Shown here piece after piece: positions 9,898 through 20,000 of a stretch of 64,000 nt of DNA; the first letter of the stretch is position 1; each line of letters starts with the position of its first letter. The notes under the pieces were generated by a model that did not search any database, was not told the origin of the DNA, and saw only the letters and a list, made by a program, of their open reading frames with translations. The stretch covers positions 61,670 to 125,669 of the forward strand of contig NZ_JAANIG010000008.1 in assembly GCF_011174675.1 (NCBI RefSeq), given 5' to 3'. The DNA is from Perlabentimonas gracilis. GTDB lineage: Bacteria; Bacteroidota; Bacteroidia; Bacteroidales; Tenuifilaceae. The translations under genes and the position numbers were made by a program.

Positions 9898-12800
9898 CTA
9901 TTGGCATCTTATTGGAAGACTTAGCATAACCGTTGTACCTTGTTGCTCCTCCGATTCGAAACTAATATGTCCACGATGCTCTTTAACGATGGCATAAACC
10001 AATGACAAGCCGAGGCCAACGCCCTCTCCTGGCTCTTTAGTGGTGAAAAAAGGATCTGTAATTTTTGAGATTAACTCCTTCCTAATTCCGCAACCGGAAT
10101 CCGCTATCACAATTTGAACATTGCTTTCCTCAACCTTGGTTGTAATGGAAATTTCCCCTTTACTTTCTATAGATTGATCTGCATTGAAAAGAATATTGAA
10201 AAACATCTGATGCAATCGGCCCTCATTTCCTCTAATTGGAGGTAAGTGTTCGGAATAATTTGTCTTTACAATTACTCTATCTACAAATCGCTGCTTAAGC
10301 ATAAATAGGCAATTATTAATTATGCTATTAACATCGCATGTGTTTGTATAGCTATCGGTTTCTCTGCTAAACTGATCCAAAGTTTGAATAATATTAGTAA
10401 CCCGAACCACACCCTCAACAATAATGTCTACCAATGGCATTATATCCTTTTGGTGTGATTGTAGATTTTCATTCACATACTTCTCTAGTAAAGTAATTCC
10501 TCCATGAATAAAGTTTAAGGGATTATTTATTTCATGAGAAATTCCTGATGTAAGTACACCAATTGTGGCCATTTTTTCTGACTGAATAAGCTGTATCTGT
10601 GTGCTTTTCAATTTTTCCAGTGCATACTCTAACTGCTTGTTCTTATCGTGTAACTCTTTAGTTCGATTTTTAACCCTACTTTCTAAGACGGACTTATCGT
10701 TCCTTAGGCGATATGTCCGATATCTTATGTACAAAAGAATTAAAAGAACAAGAACTACTGTTTGTACAATAATAAACCATGCTCTTTTCCGAAATGGTGG
10801 TACAATATGTATTTGGAGTTCAACAGGTTCTTCGTTCCAAACCAGATCGTTATTGCTCCCTTTAACCTTAAATGTGTACTTCCCAGGGTTAAGGTTGGTG
10901 AATGTTACTGAATTATCTGTCCCTGCCTCTATCCATTCATTACTAAACCCCTCAAGGGTATAGGCAAATTGGTTTTTTTGAGGATTAGTAAAATCCAACG
11001 AGGCAAACTCGATGGAAAAAAGGTAATCTTTATGCGTGAGGGTAATACTATTGTCGAAATGCAGATTATGTACAAAAGGGATTAAAGAGTTTTCCCAAAT
11101 TGATTCTGACAAAACCTTAAAATCGGTGATTGTAACCTTGGGAATATATGGATTTTTTGTAACCTGCTTAGGATGAAAATATGTTAGAGCTGCATTCCCG
11201 CCAAAGTAAAGCTGACCTTTAGAGTTTTTATGAAATGATTTTCTATTAAACCCATTGACTTCAATACCATCGTCATAGGAGAACGAAATAAAACTACTAT
11301 CGACAAGAGAATATCTATACAGCTCACCAGTGGTAACAATCCATAAATTTTGGTAATCATCCTCAAGCATCCCAATAATAGTTTTACTCTTTAGCACCTG
11401 ATTGTTAGGGTGTGGTTCTGCTAATCGATTTTCATTGTCCAGCTTTAGCAAACCCCTTGATTCTGTTCCAATCCAAATATCACCTTGGCTATCGCAGAAA
11501 AGAGCCATTAGGTTTAGGGTTTTTAGAAAGTTAAGAGGGTTTCCTACATTAGGGACAAAATGTGTAAACTTCTCATTTTTAGGATCAAATTCATACAAAC
11601 CACTTTGGTAAGACCCTATCCAAATTTTACCCTGCTTATCCTGAATAATTGAATTAACATAATTGTCGTTAGTTTGAAAAGTATGATTAAATGGGCTATG
11701 CCTGTATGACCTGAAAGTATGGTTTGATTCATCCCCAACCAACTTGTTCAGCCCCTGAGCTGTGCCAATCCATAGCTGGCCCTCATTGTCCTGGAAAATG
11801 CAATTAACCTGATTACTGCTTAAGCTCGATTTATCGCTAGGGTCATACAAATAATTTTTGTAATAAAACTCACCTCCCCGCCTCTCTATCCTGTTTAACC
11901 CTCCCTGATAAGTACCTGCCCATATCACCTCATTTGAATCCACTAAAACGGACCATACCCTATTGTTACTCAAACTATTTTCCTTCCCAGGGATATTTGT
12001 AAAATGGAGAAACTGTTCATTCTCTGAGTTAAACTGCGTCAATCCACCCCCATCGGTTCCAATCCAAATGCTACCCTTACTATCACTTGCAATAGCCATA
12101 ATATTATGCTGAGGCAAACTATGCTTCGCTGTTGGGTCGTGCCTTATGTTATTGAATTTCCTTGGTTTTAAATCTATTTTGCTCAAACCGCCTCCACGGG
12201 TTCCAATCCATAGAACCTTTGAGTTATCTTCAAACAGGTACTCAATTCGATTGCTGCTGATGCTAAAATCGTTGTTAGGGTCATTCTTGTAGTGTGTAAA
12301 CCTGCCTGATATTGCATCAAACTTGTTAAGCCCTCCCTCATAGGTTCCTATCCAGAGATTTCCATTGGAATCTTTTAAGATGCAATCAGCCTTATCATCA
12401 CTAATGCTTGACGAATTGTAAGGATTATGGGTATATCGTGTAAAGGTATTGGTAGTTGGGGCGAAATGATTTAATCCTCCACCATGAATAGCAATCCATA
12501 TCGTTCCGTCATCATTGGCAATCATATTTTGAATGAAATTGCCGCTAAGGCTATTGCATGTATTAGGGTTATGGGAATATCGATGAAAACTCTCATTAGC
12601 AGAATCAAAACGGTTAAGGCCGTTTTCTGTTCCAAACCATAGGGTTCCATCGGGCGTTTCGCACATACAATTGGCTCTATTCCCACTCAGGCTATTTGGA
12701 TCCTTCTCTGTATGATTAAATCTTGTAAAATTCTCACTATCTGGGTTATACCTATTCACCCCTCCATCAGGTGTTCCAAACCATAAGTCGCCCTTGCTGT

Positions 12801-13260
12801 CTTCGAAAATGAAAATTATCTGATTATTGCTTATTGAATTTGAATCGTTGGGTAAATACGAAAAGTTTTTGAAGGTATTAGTAACAGGATCGTATCTATC
12901 AATGCCTCCACCAAATGTGCCAAACCAGTAATAACCTGACCTGTCTATTAGTATCTTACCAAAATTACTGGTCGATAAAGAGTTACTATTTTCCACTTCA
13001 TTTCTAAATACCTTAATCTTCTTACCATCATACCTATTAAGTCCGTCCTGGGTTCCAACCCAAAGATATCCGAAATTATCCTGTACAATAGCGTATACAT
13101 TATTGTGAGAAAGACCATCCCGTACTGTTAATCGACTAAATTTTAAATCTGTGCTCTGTGAGTAGCTATTTGTTGCAATAATGCAAACCAGAAAAAAGAA
13201 TAAGTATTTAGGAAACCGGAACCTAGTAATACTGCAACGAGAGGTCTTCATAAAAGGCAT
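9898..13260 (-). CDS. Propeller-sensor histidine kinase (Reg_prop / Y_Y_Y / HisKA / HATPase)
   Basis: A 1120-residue protein. After an N-terminal membrane signal come about 14 Reg_prop repeats of the form GxLWxGTxxGGLNRYD. A Y_Y_Y domain follows ([27 protein letters not shown]), then a transmembrane helix ([19 protein letters not shown]) near residue 815, a coiled coil, a dimerisation/phosphoacceptor box ([13 protein letters not shown]) and an ATPase domain with N, G1 (DSGCGI), F and G2 (GVGLGLSL) boxes. Unlike hybrid two-component systems it ends after the ATPase domain, with no receiver or AraC domain, so its partner regulator must be elsewhere. The ligand is unknown. Confidence 0.9.
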   Translation of the reverse strand: MPFMKTSRCSITRFRFPKYLFFFLVCIIATNSYSQSTDLKFSRLTVRDGLSHNNVYAIVQDNFGYLWVGTQDGLNRYDGKKIKVFRNEVENSNSLSTSNFGKILIDRSGYYWFGTFGGGIDRYDPVTNTFKNFSYLPNDSNSISNNQIIFIFEDSKGDLWFGTPDGGVNRYNPDSENFTRFNHTEKDPNSLSGNRANCMCETPDGTLWFGTENGLNRFDSANESFHRYSHNPNTCNSLSGNFIQNMIANDDGTIWIAIHGGGLNHFAPTTNTFTRYTHNPYNSSSISDDKADCILKDSNGNLWIGTYEGGLNKFDAISGRFTHYKNDPNNDFSISSNRIEYLFEDNSKVLWIGTRGGGLSKIDLKPRKFNNIRHDPTAKHSLPQHNIMAIASDSKGSIWIGTDGGGLTQFNSENEQFLHFTNIPGKENSLSNNRVWSVLVDSNEVIWAGTYQGGLNRIERRGGEFYYKNYLYDPSDKSSLSSNQVNCIFQDNEGQLWIGTAQGLNKLVGDESNHTFRSYRHSPFNHTFQTNDNYVNSIIQDKQGKIWIGSYQSGLYEFDPKNEKFTHFVPNVGNPLNFLKTLNLMALFCDSQGDIWIGTESRGLLKLDNENRLAEPHPNNQVLKSKTIIGMLEDDYQNLWIVTTGELYRYSLVDSSFISFSYDDGIEVNGFNRKSFHKNSKGQLYFGGNAALTYFHPKQVTKNPYIPKVTITDFKVLSESIWENSLIPFVHNLHFDNSITLTHKDYLFSIEFASLDFTNPQKNQFAYTLEGFSNEWIEAGTDNSVTFTNLNPGKYTFKVKGSNNDLVWNEEPVELQIHIVPPFRKRAWFIIVQTVVLVLLILLYIRYRTYRLRNDKSVLESRVKNRTKELHDKNKQLEYALEKLKSTQIQLIQSEKMATIGVLTSGISHEINNPLNFIHGGITLLEKYVNENLQSHQKDIMPLVDIIVEGVVRVTNIIQTLDQFSRETDSYTNTCDVNSIINNCLFMLKQRFVDRVIVKTNYSEHLPPIRGNEGRLHQMFFNILFNADQSIESKGEISITTKVEESNVQIVIADSGCGIRKELISKITDPFFTTKEPGEGVGLGLSLVYAIVKEHRGHISFESEEQQGTTVMLSLPIRCQ

Positions 13261-13473
13261 ATTTTAGTCATATCTAAATATATGGTAAGATTAGGATAGT
13301 GAATGATATTACTGTATAAAAAAAACTATAAATTCAGTACAGATTTCATATTCTGGGTTTTAATAGGCAGTTTTACCCCTATTTTAATAGATGTACACTT
13401 TAAAAGTGATTTCTTTTGTATACAGCAATCGTACCCACCCAGAACTTTTATCCCAAGATGGAATATTAATTTC

Positions 13474-13481
13474 TAACTTTG
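13474..13481 (+). promoter_or_regulatory. Candidate -7 promoter element for mazG operon
   Basis: TAACTTTG matches the Bacteroidota -7 consensus TAnnTTTG exactly and lies 36 nt before the mazG start codon. The -33 element is not convincing (only TTTTA at about the right distance). Confidence 0.45.
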
Positions 13482-13517
13482 TTGTCAAAATTTATGAGAA
13501 ACTTCTAATAGTATTTT

Positions 13518-14297
13518 ATGAAAAAACCCGACGAGGCCTTTTTACGCCTACTTAATATAATGGAAGAACTTCGAGAGAAGTGTCCTTGGGACAAAGAACA
13601 AACCTTTGAAACCTTACGCAACCTTACCATTGAGGAAACCTACGAGCTGGCCGATGCTATTCTGGAGAACGATTTGGAAAATGTTAAGAAGGAGCTGGGC
13701 GATTTGCTGCTACACATCGTTTTCTACTCCAAAATTGCCTCGGAAACCAATACCTTCGATATAACCGATGTTATCAATCAGCTTTGTGACAAACTCGTTT
13801 ATCGACACCCCCACGTATTTGGCACCACTGAGGTGAATGATTCGGATGAAGTGGTGAAGAACTGGGAACAGATAAAAATGTCGGAAAAGCAGGGAAATAA
13901 AACGGTGCTTTCGGGCGTACCCAAATCGCTTTCGGCGCTCATTAAGGCCAATAGGATTCAGGAAAAGGTACGTGCCGTTGGTTTCGACTGGGAGGAACGC
14001 CATCAGGTTTGGGACAAGGTGAGCGAGGAGTTCGAAGAGGTAAAACGAGAAATTGAAAAAGACGACAGCAATAGGATTGAAGCCGAATTTGGCGACCTGC
14101 TATTCTCCGTGGTGAACGCCGCCCGGCTTTACAATATCGACCCCGAAACGGCTCTGGAGCGCACCAACAAAAAGTTTATAAAACGTTTTGGTTACCTCGA
14201 GAGCAAAACCATTAAGGAGGGACGCTCGCTAAAAACCATGACCCTTGACGAGATGAACGAGATTTGGGAACAAGCCAAAGCATTCGACAAACCCTAA
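13518..14297 (+). CDS. mazG: Nucleoside triphosphate pyrophosphohydrolase MazG
   Basis: A 259-residue protein with the full two-domain MazG layout. The first domain has LREKCPWDKEQTFETLR and the metal-binding helices EETYELADAI and KKELGDLLLHIVFYSKIA. The second domain repeats the pattern (EVKREIEK, EAEFGDLLFSVVNAARL). It hydrolyses non-canonical or excess NTPs to NMP and pyrophosphate in the cytosol. It is followed after 8 nt by a transporter permease gene; the two probably share a transcript although they are functionally unrelated. Confidence 0.95.
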   Translation: MKKPDEAFLRLLNIMEELREKCPWDKEQTFETLRNLTIEETYELADAILENDLENVKKELGDLLLHIVFYSKIASETNTFDITDVINQLCDKLVYRHPHVFGTTEVNDSDEVVKNWEQIKMSEKQGNKTVLSGVPKSLSALIKANRIQEKVRAVGFDWEERHQVWDKVSEEFEEVKREIEKDDSNRIEAEFGDLLFSVVNAARLYNIDPETALERTNKKFIKRFGYLESKTIKEGRSLKTMTLDEMNEIWEQAKAFDKP

Positions 14298-14305
14298 GCA
14301 CTACT

Positions 14306-15385
14306 ATGCTTCAATTCGTTGTTAAAAGATTTTTGTACAGTATCCTTGTGGTTTGGGGCGTGGTAACGCTGGTGTTTATTCTGTTCAACCTAATTCCAGG
14401 CGACCCAGCCCGAATGGTAATGGGGCAAAGAACCGATGAGGCCTCGCTGGCCGCTGTTCGTCGCGATCTGGGGCTCGATAAGCCCCTGCCCTACCAGTAC
14501 TTAAAATACATCAACGACCTATCGCCCGTATCAATCCATAATCACAACAACCCCAATAGCTATATCTACCTCGATAGGTCGGTATACTCCATTGCCACAA
14601 CCATTAGGCTTAGCTCATCGAGAGCAATTGCAGTTAAGGCGCCATACCTACGGCGCTCGTTCCAAAGCGGAAAAACCGTAACCGCCATTATCTCCGAAAC
14701 GCTTCCCAACACCTTTATCCTTGCCATTACCGCTATGGTATTTGCCACCATCATAGGCATTGGGCTGGGTGTTGTAGCTGCGCTAAAAAAGGATACATGG
14801 ATAGACAGGACCCTGCTCGTACTCTCAGCCTTTGGTATGAGCGTACCGTCATTCTTTGCCGCCATTCTTTTTGGCTGGCTTTTCGCATTTATGCTAGGCG
14901 ACTTTACAGGGTTAAACCTAACGGGTAACCTTATGGAGGTTGATAATTTGGGCGAAGGGATGCACCTCCATCTCAAAAACCTAATCCTACCAGCATTTAC
15001 GCTGGGCATTCGGCCACTGGCCATTGTTACGCAGCTATCGCGAAACTCCATGCTCGAAACGCTTTCGCAGGATTACATCCGCACGGCCAAGGCCAAGGGG
15101 CTTACCTTTACCAAAGTGATTTGGCGGCACACCCTGAAAAATTCGTTAAACCCAGTGGTATCGGCCATATCGGGGTGGTTTGCCTCACTAATGGCCGGCG
15201 TGGTTTTCATTGAGTACATCTTTGGATGGAAGGGGTTGGGCTATGTAATTGTTGAAGCTCTTAACAGCTACGATGTTCCACTGGTACTTGGTTCGGTAAT
15301 TACGCTATCCATCGTATTTGTGGTGGTCAACTTTTTGGTTGATATAGCCTACACGTACCTCGATCCAAGAATACGATTGTCGTGA
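14306..15385 (+). CDS. ABC transporter permease, DppB/OppB type
   Basis: A 359-residue inner-membrane protein. The start chosen is ATG at 14306 (MLQFVVKRFLYSILVVWGVV); an in-frame upstream ATG at 14264 would overlap mazG and lacks similarity. The N-terminus, the LIPGDPARMVMGQR motif and the EAA loop region (DYIRTAKAKGLTFTKVIWRH) with GWKGLGYVIVEAL mark it as the B-type permease of dipeptide/oligopeptide/nickel importers. No partner permease, ATPase or binding protein is adjacent; in many Bacteroidota these components are scattered. An insertion of about 60 residues after TM1 (residues 70-130) is longer than in E. coli DppB. Confidence 0.9.
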   Translation: MLQFVVKRFLYSILVVWGVVTLVFILFNLIPGDPARMVMGQRTDEASLAAVRRDLGLDKPLPYQYLKYINDLSPVSIHNHNNPNSYIYLDRSVYSIATTIRLSSSRAIAVKAPYLRRSFQSGKTVTAIISETLPNTFILAITAMVFATIIGIGLGVVAALKKDTWIDRTLLVLSAFGMSVPSFFAAILFGWLFAFMLGDFTGLNLTGNLMEVDNLGEGMHLHLKNLILPAFTLGIRPLAIVTQLSRNSMLETLSQDYIRTAKAKGLTFTKVIWRHTLKNSLNPVVSAISGWFASLMAGVVFIEYIFGWKGLGYVIVEALNSYDVPLVLGSVITLSIVFVVVNFLVDIAYTYLDPRIRLS

Positions 15386-15408
15386 GCCTAACCGAATGAA
15401 TTTATTCG

Positions 15409-15416
15409 TATTTTTG
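15409..15416 (+). promoter_or_regulatory. Candidate -7 promoter element for tpiA
   Basis: TATTTTTG fits TAnnTTTG and lies 54 nt upstream of the tpiA start. No TTG is found at 19-21 nt upstream, so support is partial. Confidence 0.35.
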
Positions 15417-15470
15417 ATAAGATTGATTTCCTAAAAAAATATTTATTTACCGACATAAAAATCAAAAGAA

Positions 15471-16232
15471 ATGAGAAAACAGATTGTTGCAGGAAATTGG
15501 AAGATGAACACAACCCTTGAGGATGGCCTAAAGCTGGCCGCACAGGTAAACGAGCTTTCACAATCGCTACCCCAGGATGTTGAGCTTATTATTGCCCCTC
15601 CATTTACACACCTACATACTCTGGCAAACAAGCTGCAGGGCGGTAAGGTTAAGGTAAGTAGCCAGAACTGTGCGGCTTGGGATAAGGGTGCATATACGGG
15701 CGAAATTTCTGTTGATATGATTGCCTCAACCGGTGCCAGTCACGTAATACTAGGCCACTCGGAGCGTCGCGAATACTTTGGCGAAACCAGCGAAATACTT
15801 CTTAAAAAAGTGAAGCTTACGCTCGACAAAGGGTTAACCCCCATCTTCTGCTGTGGAGAAGTGCTAGACGAGCGTGACGCCAACAGACACTTTGAGGTTG
15901 TTCAAACTCAAATAGAAGAGGTACTTTTCAACCTCACCGAAGGCGAGATGAAAAATGTGATAATTGCCTACGAACCCGTTTGGGCCATTGGTACAGGCCG
16001 AACCGCAACGCCAGAGCAGGCGCAGGAGATGCACGCACACATCAGAAAATGCCTAGTGAAAAAGTTTGGCAATGCCGTTGCCAATGCCACCAGCATACTG
16101 TACGGCGGTAGCTGTAAACCCGACAATGCCGTGGAGATTTTCGCCAAACCCGATGTTGATGGCGGGTTAATAGGTGGAGCATCGCTTAAAGCCGAGGATT
16201 TTATTGCCATAGCCAAATCATTTCCCAAGTAA
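15471..16232 (+). CDS. tpiA: Triose-phosphate isomerase
   Basis: A 253-residue cytosolic glycolytic enzyme interconverting dihydroxyacetone phosphate and glyceraldehyde 3-phosphate. It has the expected length and all active-site motifs: GNWKMN (catalytic Lys), ILGHSERRE (electrophilic His), AYEPVWAIGTG (catalytic Glu with the flexible loop 6), YGGSCKPDN and DGGLIGGASL for the phosphate-binding loops. The stop codon directly abuts the prmA start, indicating an operon with translational coupling. Confidence 0.97.
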   Translation: MRKQIVAGNWKMNTTLEDGLKLAAQVNELSQSLPQDVELIIAPPFTHLHTLANKLQGGKVKVSSQNCAAWDKGAYTGEISVDMIASTGASHVILGHSERREYFGETSEILLKKVKLTLDKGLTPIFCCGEVLDERDANRHFEVVQTQIEEVLFNLTEGEMKNVIIAYEPVWAIGTGRTATPEQAQEMHAHIRKCLVKKFGNAVANATSILYGGSCKPDNAVEIFAKPDVDGGLIGGASLKAEDFIAIAKSFPK

Positions 16233-17072
16233 ATGAAGTACACCGAGGTAGCCATACAGCTTACCCCATACAGCCCGCAGGCAGCAGAAATTATAACTGC
16301 CCTGCTGGCTGAGCTGGGGTTCGACAGCTTTACTGAAAACCCTGAGGGCTTAACGGCTTACATCCCAACCCATCTATACAACGATGCAAGCCTGAATAGT
16401 TTTTTCAACGATTTAACCCTTGATGTAAAGGCTGTTTACACGGTTCAACATATCGACGACCAGAACTGGAACAAGCAGTGGGAATCGAACTTTGAGCCCA
16501 TAACCGTTGAAAATCTCTGTAGGGTTCGCGCGCCATTCCATAAAGCCCAGGAGGGCTTTGAGCTGGAAATTATTATTGAGCCCAAAATGGCCTTTGGTAC
16601 TGGCCACCACCAAACCACTTGGCTAATGACTAGGGAGATCTTCTCGCTGGATATGAAGGGGAAATCGGTACTCGATATGGGCAGCGGAACGGGCATACTG
16701 GCCATTGTGGCCGAAAAACTTGGTGCAGCCCATGTTAAAGCTATCGATAACGATAGCTGGGCATACGAGAACGCAAGGGAGAATGTGGCTGCTAACAACT
16801 GCTTCAGAATTGATGTGGTGCTGGGTGACGCTGCCGCCATTGGAAACCAGAAATTCGATGTAATTCTGGCCAATATCAACCTCAATATCCTCCTAAACGA
16901 TATGGAGCGATACGTACAAAGCCTAAATCCCGGTGGAGTGCTAGTCATGAGCGGCATACTAACCGGCGATATCGCTTCCATAGAGCAAGCCGCCAAGCAG
17001 CATGGACTTACTCCGGTGCAAAGCAAAACCAAGAACGACTGGGCCTTGGTGCATACCAGAAAAACTAGCTAA
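16233..17072 (+). CDS. prmA: Ribosomal protein L11 methyltransferase
   Basis: A 279-residue protein starting on the base after the tpiA stop. It has the N-terminal substrate-recognition domain and a class I SAM methyltransferase domain: KMAFGTGHHQTTWLM, VLDMGSGTGILAI (SAM-binding glycine loop), IDNDSWAYENARENV and DVILANINLNIL (the acceptor-site NxNxxxL-type motif of PrmA). It trimethylates ribosomal protein L11. The gene is followed within 12 nt by the large exported protein gene. Confidence 0.95.
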   Translation: MKYTEVAIQLTPYSPQAAEIITALLAELGFDSFTENPEGLTAYIPTHLYNDASLNSFFNDLTLDVKAVYTVQHIDDQNWNKQWESNFEPITVENLCRVRAPFHKAQEGFELEIIIEPKMAFGTGHHQTTWLMTREIFSLDMKGKSVLDMGSGTGILAIVAEKLGAAHVKAIDNDSWAYENARENVAANNCFRIDVVLGDAAAIGNQKFDVILANINLNILLNDMERYVQSLNPGGVLVMSGILTGDIASIEQAAKQHGLTPVQSKTKNDWALVHTRKTS

Positions 17073-17084
17073 TGCATTAGACAG

Positions 17085-20000
17085 ATGAAACTATCCTTCC
17101 TGAAAAACATTGCCATAAGATTAGCCATGCTCGCAATCCTTACAGGTGCCTCGGCAAAAGGCTTCTCACAAAGGATAACAACCTTCTCTCCTGAGTTGGA
17201 ACTTTTCGCTACTGAGCTCGAGGGTTTGGTAAAAAGCCAGCTGGAAAAGGATGATGAAGATCTGCCTGAAAGGTTTGCGCTGATGTGGCAATCGGACACA
17301 TTATCTACAGACCAAAAGGGAAAGGTAGTTTCAATAGCCAACGATATTCTAAAAAAAACAGGGGTAAACACCACGCCACTTATTACCTACGCTAAAATTC
17401 TGATGCTTTACACCCAAAGCCAAAAGTTTCAGAACGAGGTTGACACATGGCTTTTGGGTGCTGAAGCTTTTGCCAAAACCGACAACCTGCCCATTTCATG
17501 GATTAGCAGATTTCTCGACAACTCCTTGGCCCTGTTCACCCGTGGCACGTTTGCCATCAATCCAGCCTTTGAGTGGAAAGCTAGCAACCAGAATTTTAAT
17601 TACAAGTTCGACCAAACCCTGACCATTAGCTTCTTCGATATCGACCTAGTATGTACCAACAACAACGACTCCATTACCATTCATTCAACCCAAGGCGTGT
17701 ATTTCCCTCTTGAGGACAAGTGGATTGGTAAGGGAGGAAAAGTTACCTGGGTAAGAAGCAGGTTACCCACTGACATAATATTTGCAACCCTTGACAACTA
17801 CAAGCTAAACACCACGCGCAATGAGTACGAGGCCGACTCGGTGATGTACACCAACCTCGATTACTTCGACAAACCCTCGATGGGCCGCTTAAAAGATAAG
17901 ATTACAAGAGCTACCAATCCACAAAACGTGAATTACCCCGAATTCTACACCTACGAGCTGCGCCATAAAATTACTGACTTTTTTGATGGTGTTGATTTTG
18001 ATGGGGGTTACTACATGATAGGTTCGCAATTTATTGGTAACGGTACCCGAGAGCAACCTGCCATCATCGAAATAAAGCGCGATAATGAAGATTTTCTGAG
18101 GGTCGAAGCCCAAACCTACATTTTCCGTCGGCAAACTGTTGTATCGGACTATGCCCGGGTGCGGTTTAAGCTGCAAAGCGACTCGCTGTACCACACTGGA
18201 CTAGGTTTCACCTATAACGATCAGGCCAAGCTGGTTACCATTGCCCCCACAAACCTGCTTACCACCCAAAGCCCAATACTTAGCACCTATCACAACTTTT
18301 CCATAACATTTGCCCAGCTACAGTGGCGTGTTGGCGAAAACGAGATGTCGTTTAGCGCCCCCATGGGGTCAGCTCAAAGTAGAGCCATTTTTGAGTCGAA
18401 CAACTTTTTTAACGAGGAACTTTTTGATGAGCTCATGGGACGCGACGAGCAGCATCCCATCTTTGCCGTATCGAACTTCACCAGCCGCATCCGCTCAAAG
18501 GAGTTTAAAGTTGATGATTTTGCCCGATACATCCGTAAAAGCCCCGAACAGGTAAGAATTGCGATTATGCGATTGGCCATGCAGGGCTACCTGCTATACG
18601 AGTACGAAACGGGCGACGTGTTTGTGCTCCCCAAGCTTTACGATGCCATTAGGGCCAAGGGGAGATTTATCGATTACGATGTGCTCAAGTTCAGCTCCTA
18701 CGTTGAGAGTGGTGCCAATGCTAAAATCGATCTCAATAGTCTTGAGGTGGCCATACGTGGCGTAGAGAACGTGTCCATTAGCGATTCGCAGAATGTATTC
18801 CTTTACCCTGCCCGACGAGAGTTGATACTTAAGAAGGACAGGAATTTCTCTTTCGATGGAATGGTTGATGCTGGTATGTTCAGGTTCTACGGTAGCAATT
18901 TCGAGTTCGATTACACCGAGTTTAAGGTGAACTCGGAACTTATCGACTCCCTTAGGCTTAACTACCAAACCGACGACCTCGACTTCTACGGCCGACGTAT
19001 CCTAAACCGGGTTACCAGTACGCTTGAGGTAATCGCGGGTGAGGTGCTTATCGATAAGCCTAATAACAAATCGGGGTTAGCAATGAACGAGGAGTACCCA
19101 ATTTTCAATAGCAAGGGCTACTCCTTTGTTTACTACGACGATAAATCGATACATAACGGGGTGTACGATAGAGAAAATTTCTTTTTTAGATTAGACCCGT
19201 TCACATTCTACAGCATAAACAATTTTGAGATTGAGGATATGGTTTTTGCGGGCACATTCTACTCCGCCGATATATTCGCCCCAATGCAAGACACCCTACT
19301 GCTTAGAGCCGATAACTCCCTCGGGTTTCGCCGAACATTCCCCACTGAGGGTTACGCCATTTACCAAGGTAAAGGCCGATTCTACAATCGCATCGACCTG
19401 AGCAACAGGGGGCTGAAAGGCGTTGGTCGGTTTGAGTACATCACCTCATCAACCTCATCGGATGACATCAATTTCTTCCCCGATTCGCTAGCTACCATGA
19501 GTACCGAGTTTACCATTGCGCAGCAAAACGATGGCATTCAGTACCCCGATGTGAAGGGTAAAGTACACTCGGTGAAATGGTACCCCTACCAAGAAAAGCT
19601 ATACGCGTACAAGGGCCGAGAATCGTTTAATATGTTCAACAACGAGGCAAAGCTCTTGGGTAACCTAACCCTTGAACCACTTGGACTAGTGGGCGATGGA
19701 CTAATGGATATGCACAAGGCACGATTAACTGCCAACAACTACCAATTCAATGCTTTGGATTACAACACCGACTTGGCCAATGCTGAGTTCAACGTGGTGT
19801 CGGCAGAGGAATTGGCATTCACTGCACCACAGGTTAAAGCTTATGTTAGCTTCGAAACCCGCCATGGAGAGTTCTACAAGGTGAACGAGAGTATTGCTGC
19901 CGATCTGCCCCCCATGATGTACAAATCGCTTATCGACAAATTTGTATGGGCAATTGACGACAACTCCTTAACCATAGAAACGCCCGATAGGCAAAGAGAT